Positions 62,701 through 64,000 of a stretch of DNA of 64,000 nt are shown piece by piece (positions within the stretch are counted from its first letter, which is position 1; every line of letters starts with the position of its first letter). This DNA comes from Pampus argenteus. Lineage: Eukaryota > Chordata > Actinopteri > Scombriformes > Stromateidae. The DNA lies in assembly GCA_036937835.1 (NCBI GenBank), contig CM072876.1, forward strand, positions 12,775,501 through 12,839,500. Reading direction: 5' to 3'. Position numbers and translations under genes: made by a program. A model generated the notes under the pieces. That model worked only from the letters and a program-made list of their open reading frames with translations. It did not search any database and was not told where the DNA came from.

Positions 62701-64000
62701 TTACATTCATCCCATGCACAGACTGACAGAGATGTTATCAATGCAGTTATGTAACCACCTGAATATTGATGAACATTACAGCTACACTATGCCCATATGA
62801 ATATGTGTTTCAGTATGTGAAAGCTGTCCTTATGATACAGATTGCATGCACATTAGTACGGCACAGCTTGCTTTAGATAAAGTGAGGATAGCGTCGTGAA
62901 ATGTGAAACTGTTATTGTACTTATAACAGCAGTCGTGTCCAATCACATTAACGAACAGTACTAAGTTTTGGTAAATTTGCTTACTCACCTTCTGCTTCTG
63001 AGAGCTGGCATTACTGCACATGCCACATAGCTGCAACAACCCTGCTTAGATTCCAGCCAGGGACATCTGTTGCATGTCATACCCATCTCCCCTTGTTTCC
63101 TTGTCTCCCACTTCACCTTCGACTGTCCAATAAAGACAAAATGCCTAAAGAAATCTTTAAAAAAAACAACAACACAACAACAGCCCCAGCTTTGTACTTA
63201 ATGTGGGGGACTGTATTGATCACTTAATTTCTATCTGTTCTTCAGTCATTATTCCACAATAGAAAGTCTCTTTTTTTTCATTTAAAAAATGGTGTTTTTT
63301 TTTCCTTTTTTTCATGAACACCACTGCTTTGCTAATGATAGACACTGATGTGATTGCGGTAATCCATTACTCAACGATCCCGTCCATTAGCCTGTGTGCT
63401 CTGTTGGATCAATGCTCTTCTACGGCCACTGACCTGGAAAAAACTGAAAAAGCTTTGCCCGCTCTGCTATCAATAGACGATATAATTAAGAACAGCACCC
63501 TCAGAGTAAGCAATGCTCAACTAGCAAAGACACTAACCGGGATTGTGCAAAACCTTTTTCTCCCATTAGACTTAAAACCTGAAGGTTTTGTACAGTAACA
63601 GCAGAGGAGCTGTGATATTCACTCTTTGACTTTGCCATCAGTATGTCTCAGTATAAGAAGATATCATGATCTTTGTGGGCAATCGTGAAATAATGAGTGA
63701 TAGTTGTGTTTAACTGACCTATCATAATATGACAGTCTTATTCTCCGCATTAAATTTTAAGGCATGGGTGTCCTTGTCTGACATAGCAGGGAGTTATCCT
63801 GGAATCGAAGGAGGCCATCTGTTCAGCCTAAAGTAAAAAGTATTGGATCTCTTCTAGGTCAGGCAAATTGCACATTAATGGCACAGGATTGGGGTAGAAC
63901 TCTTTAAAATCGGAGCAGTCCACTGGACCATGAATTATCAGCCAGTTGCAACAATTAGAAAGAGAACACAGCGATGCAGATGAGACTCAAACCGATGGAT
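59110..64000. other. Right-edge intergenic DNA, no gene recognised
   Basis: I see no conserved protein block, tRNA or clear repeat apart from the (TG)n tract. The longest curious frame is 63314-63598 on the plus strand (94 codons, ending in a stop), which has no family resemblance and no splice or promoter support. Parts near 61560-62000 are non-repetitive and moderately GC, so distal regulatory DNA is possible but unproven. Confidence 0.5.
59691..59726. repeat. (TG)n microsatellite
   Basis: Imperfect TG run with CG interruptions. Confidence 0.9.

Overview
The window is vertebrate nuclear DNA, almost certainly from a ray-finned (teleost, probably percomorph) fish. Six recognisable vertebrate genes with GT-AG introns were assembled exon by exon from conserved protein blocks and matching splice phases. 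Introns are short apart from two long 5' introns. The non-coding DNA holds AT/GT microsatellites and several degenerate interspersed repeats of kinds familiar from fish genomes.

Layout. (1) 1-1400: no clear gene; it includes the 3' end of cpsf2. (2) 1401-7642, minus: cpsf2, 14 coding exons, 787 aa. (3) 9341-9691, plus: ndufb1, 58 aa, divergent from cpsf2 across a short shared promoter region. (4) 10061-14469, minus: riox1 (NO66), 15 coding exons, 544 aa, tail-to-tail with ndufb1 with poly(A) signals less than 100 bp apart. (5) about 15060-38070, plus: extl3, 916 aa in five coding exons, with a non-coding 5' exon near 15.2 kb, a 15 kb first intron and a 2.3 kb 3' UTR. (6) 39682-52103, minus: syt14, with two alternative starts. 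One is a tiny MAID exon spliced to a transmembrane exon (497 aa form); the other is a 315-codon Lys/Glu-rich first exon (759 aa form). (7) 54033-57346, plus: a cytosolic 5'-nucleotidase I gene (nt5c1b-like), six exons, 363 aa. (8) 58150-64000: no recognisable gene, repeats only.

The six genes alternate strictly in orientation (- + - + - +), giving three divergent pairs and two convergent junctions. They do not form one pathway. cpsf2 works in mRNA 3'-end formation, ndufb1 in respiratory complex I, riox1 in ribosome/chromatin hydroxylation, extl3 in heparan sulfate initiation, syt14 in membrane traffic and nt5c1b in AMP breakdown to adenosine.

I found no undescribed multi-gene system. The most interesting signals are the dual N-terminus of syt14, its frame-neutral transmembrane exon squeezed between low-complexity tracts, the intron-rich riox1, and nested or promoter-proximal mobile-element remnants. 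No CRISPR array, rRNA or tRNA was seen.
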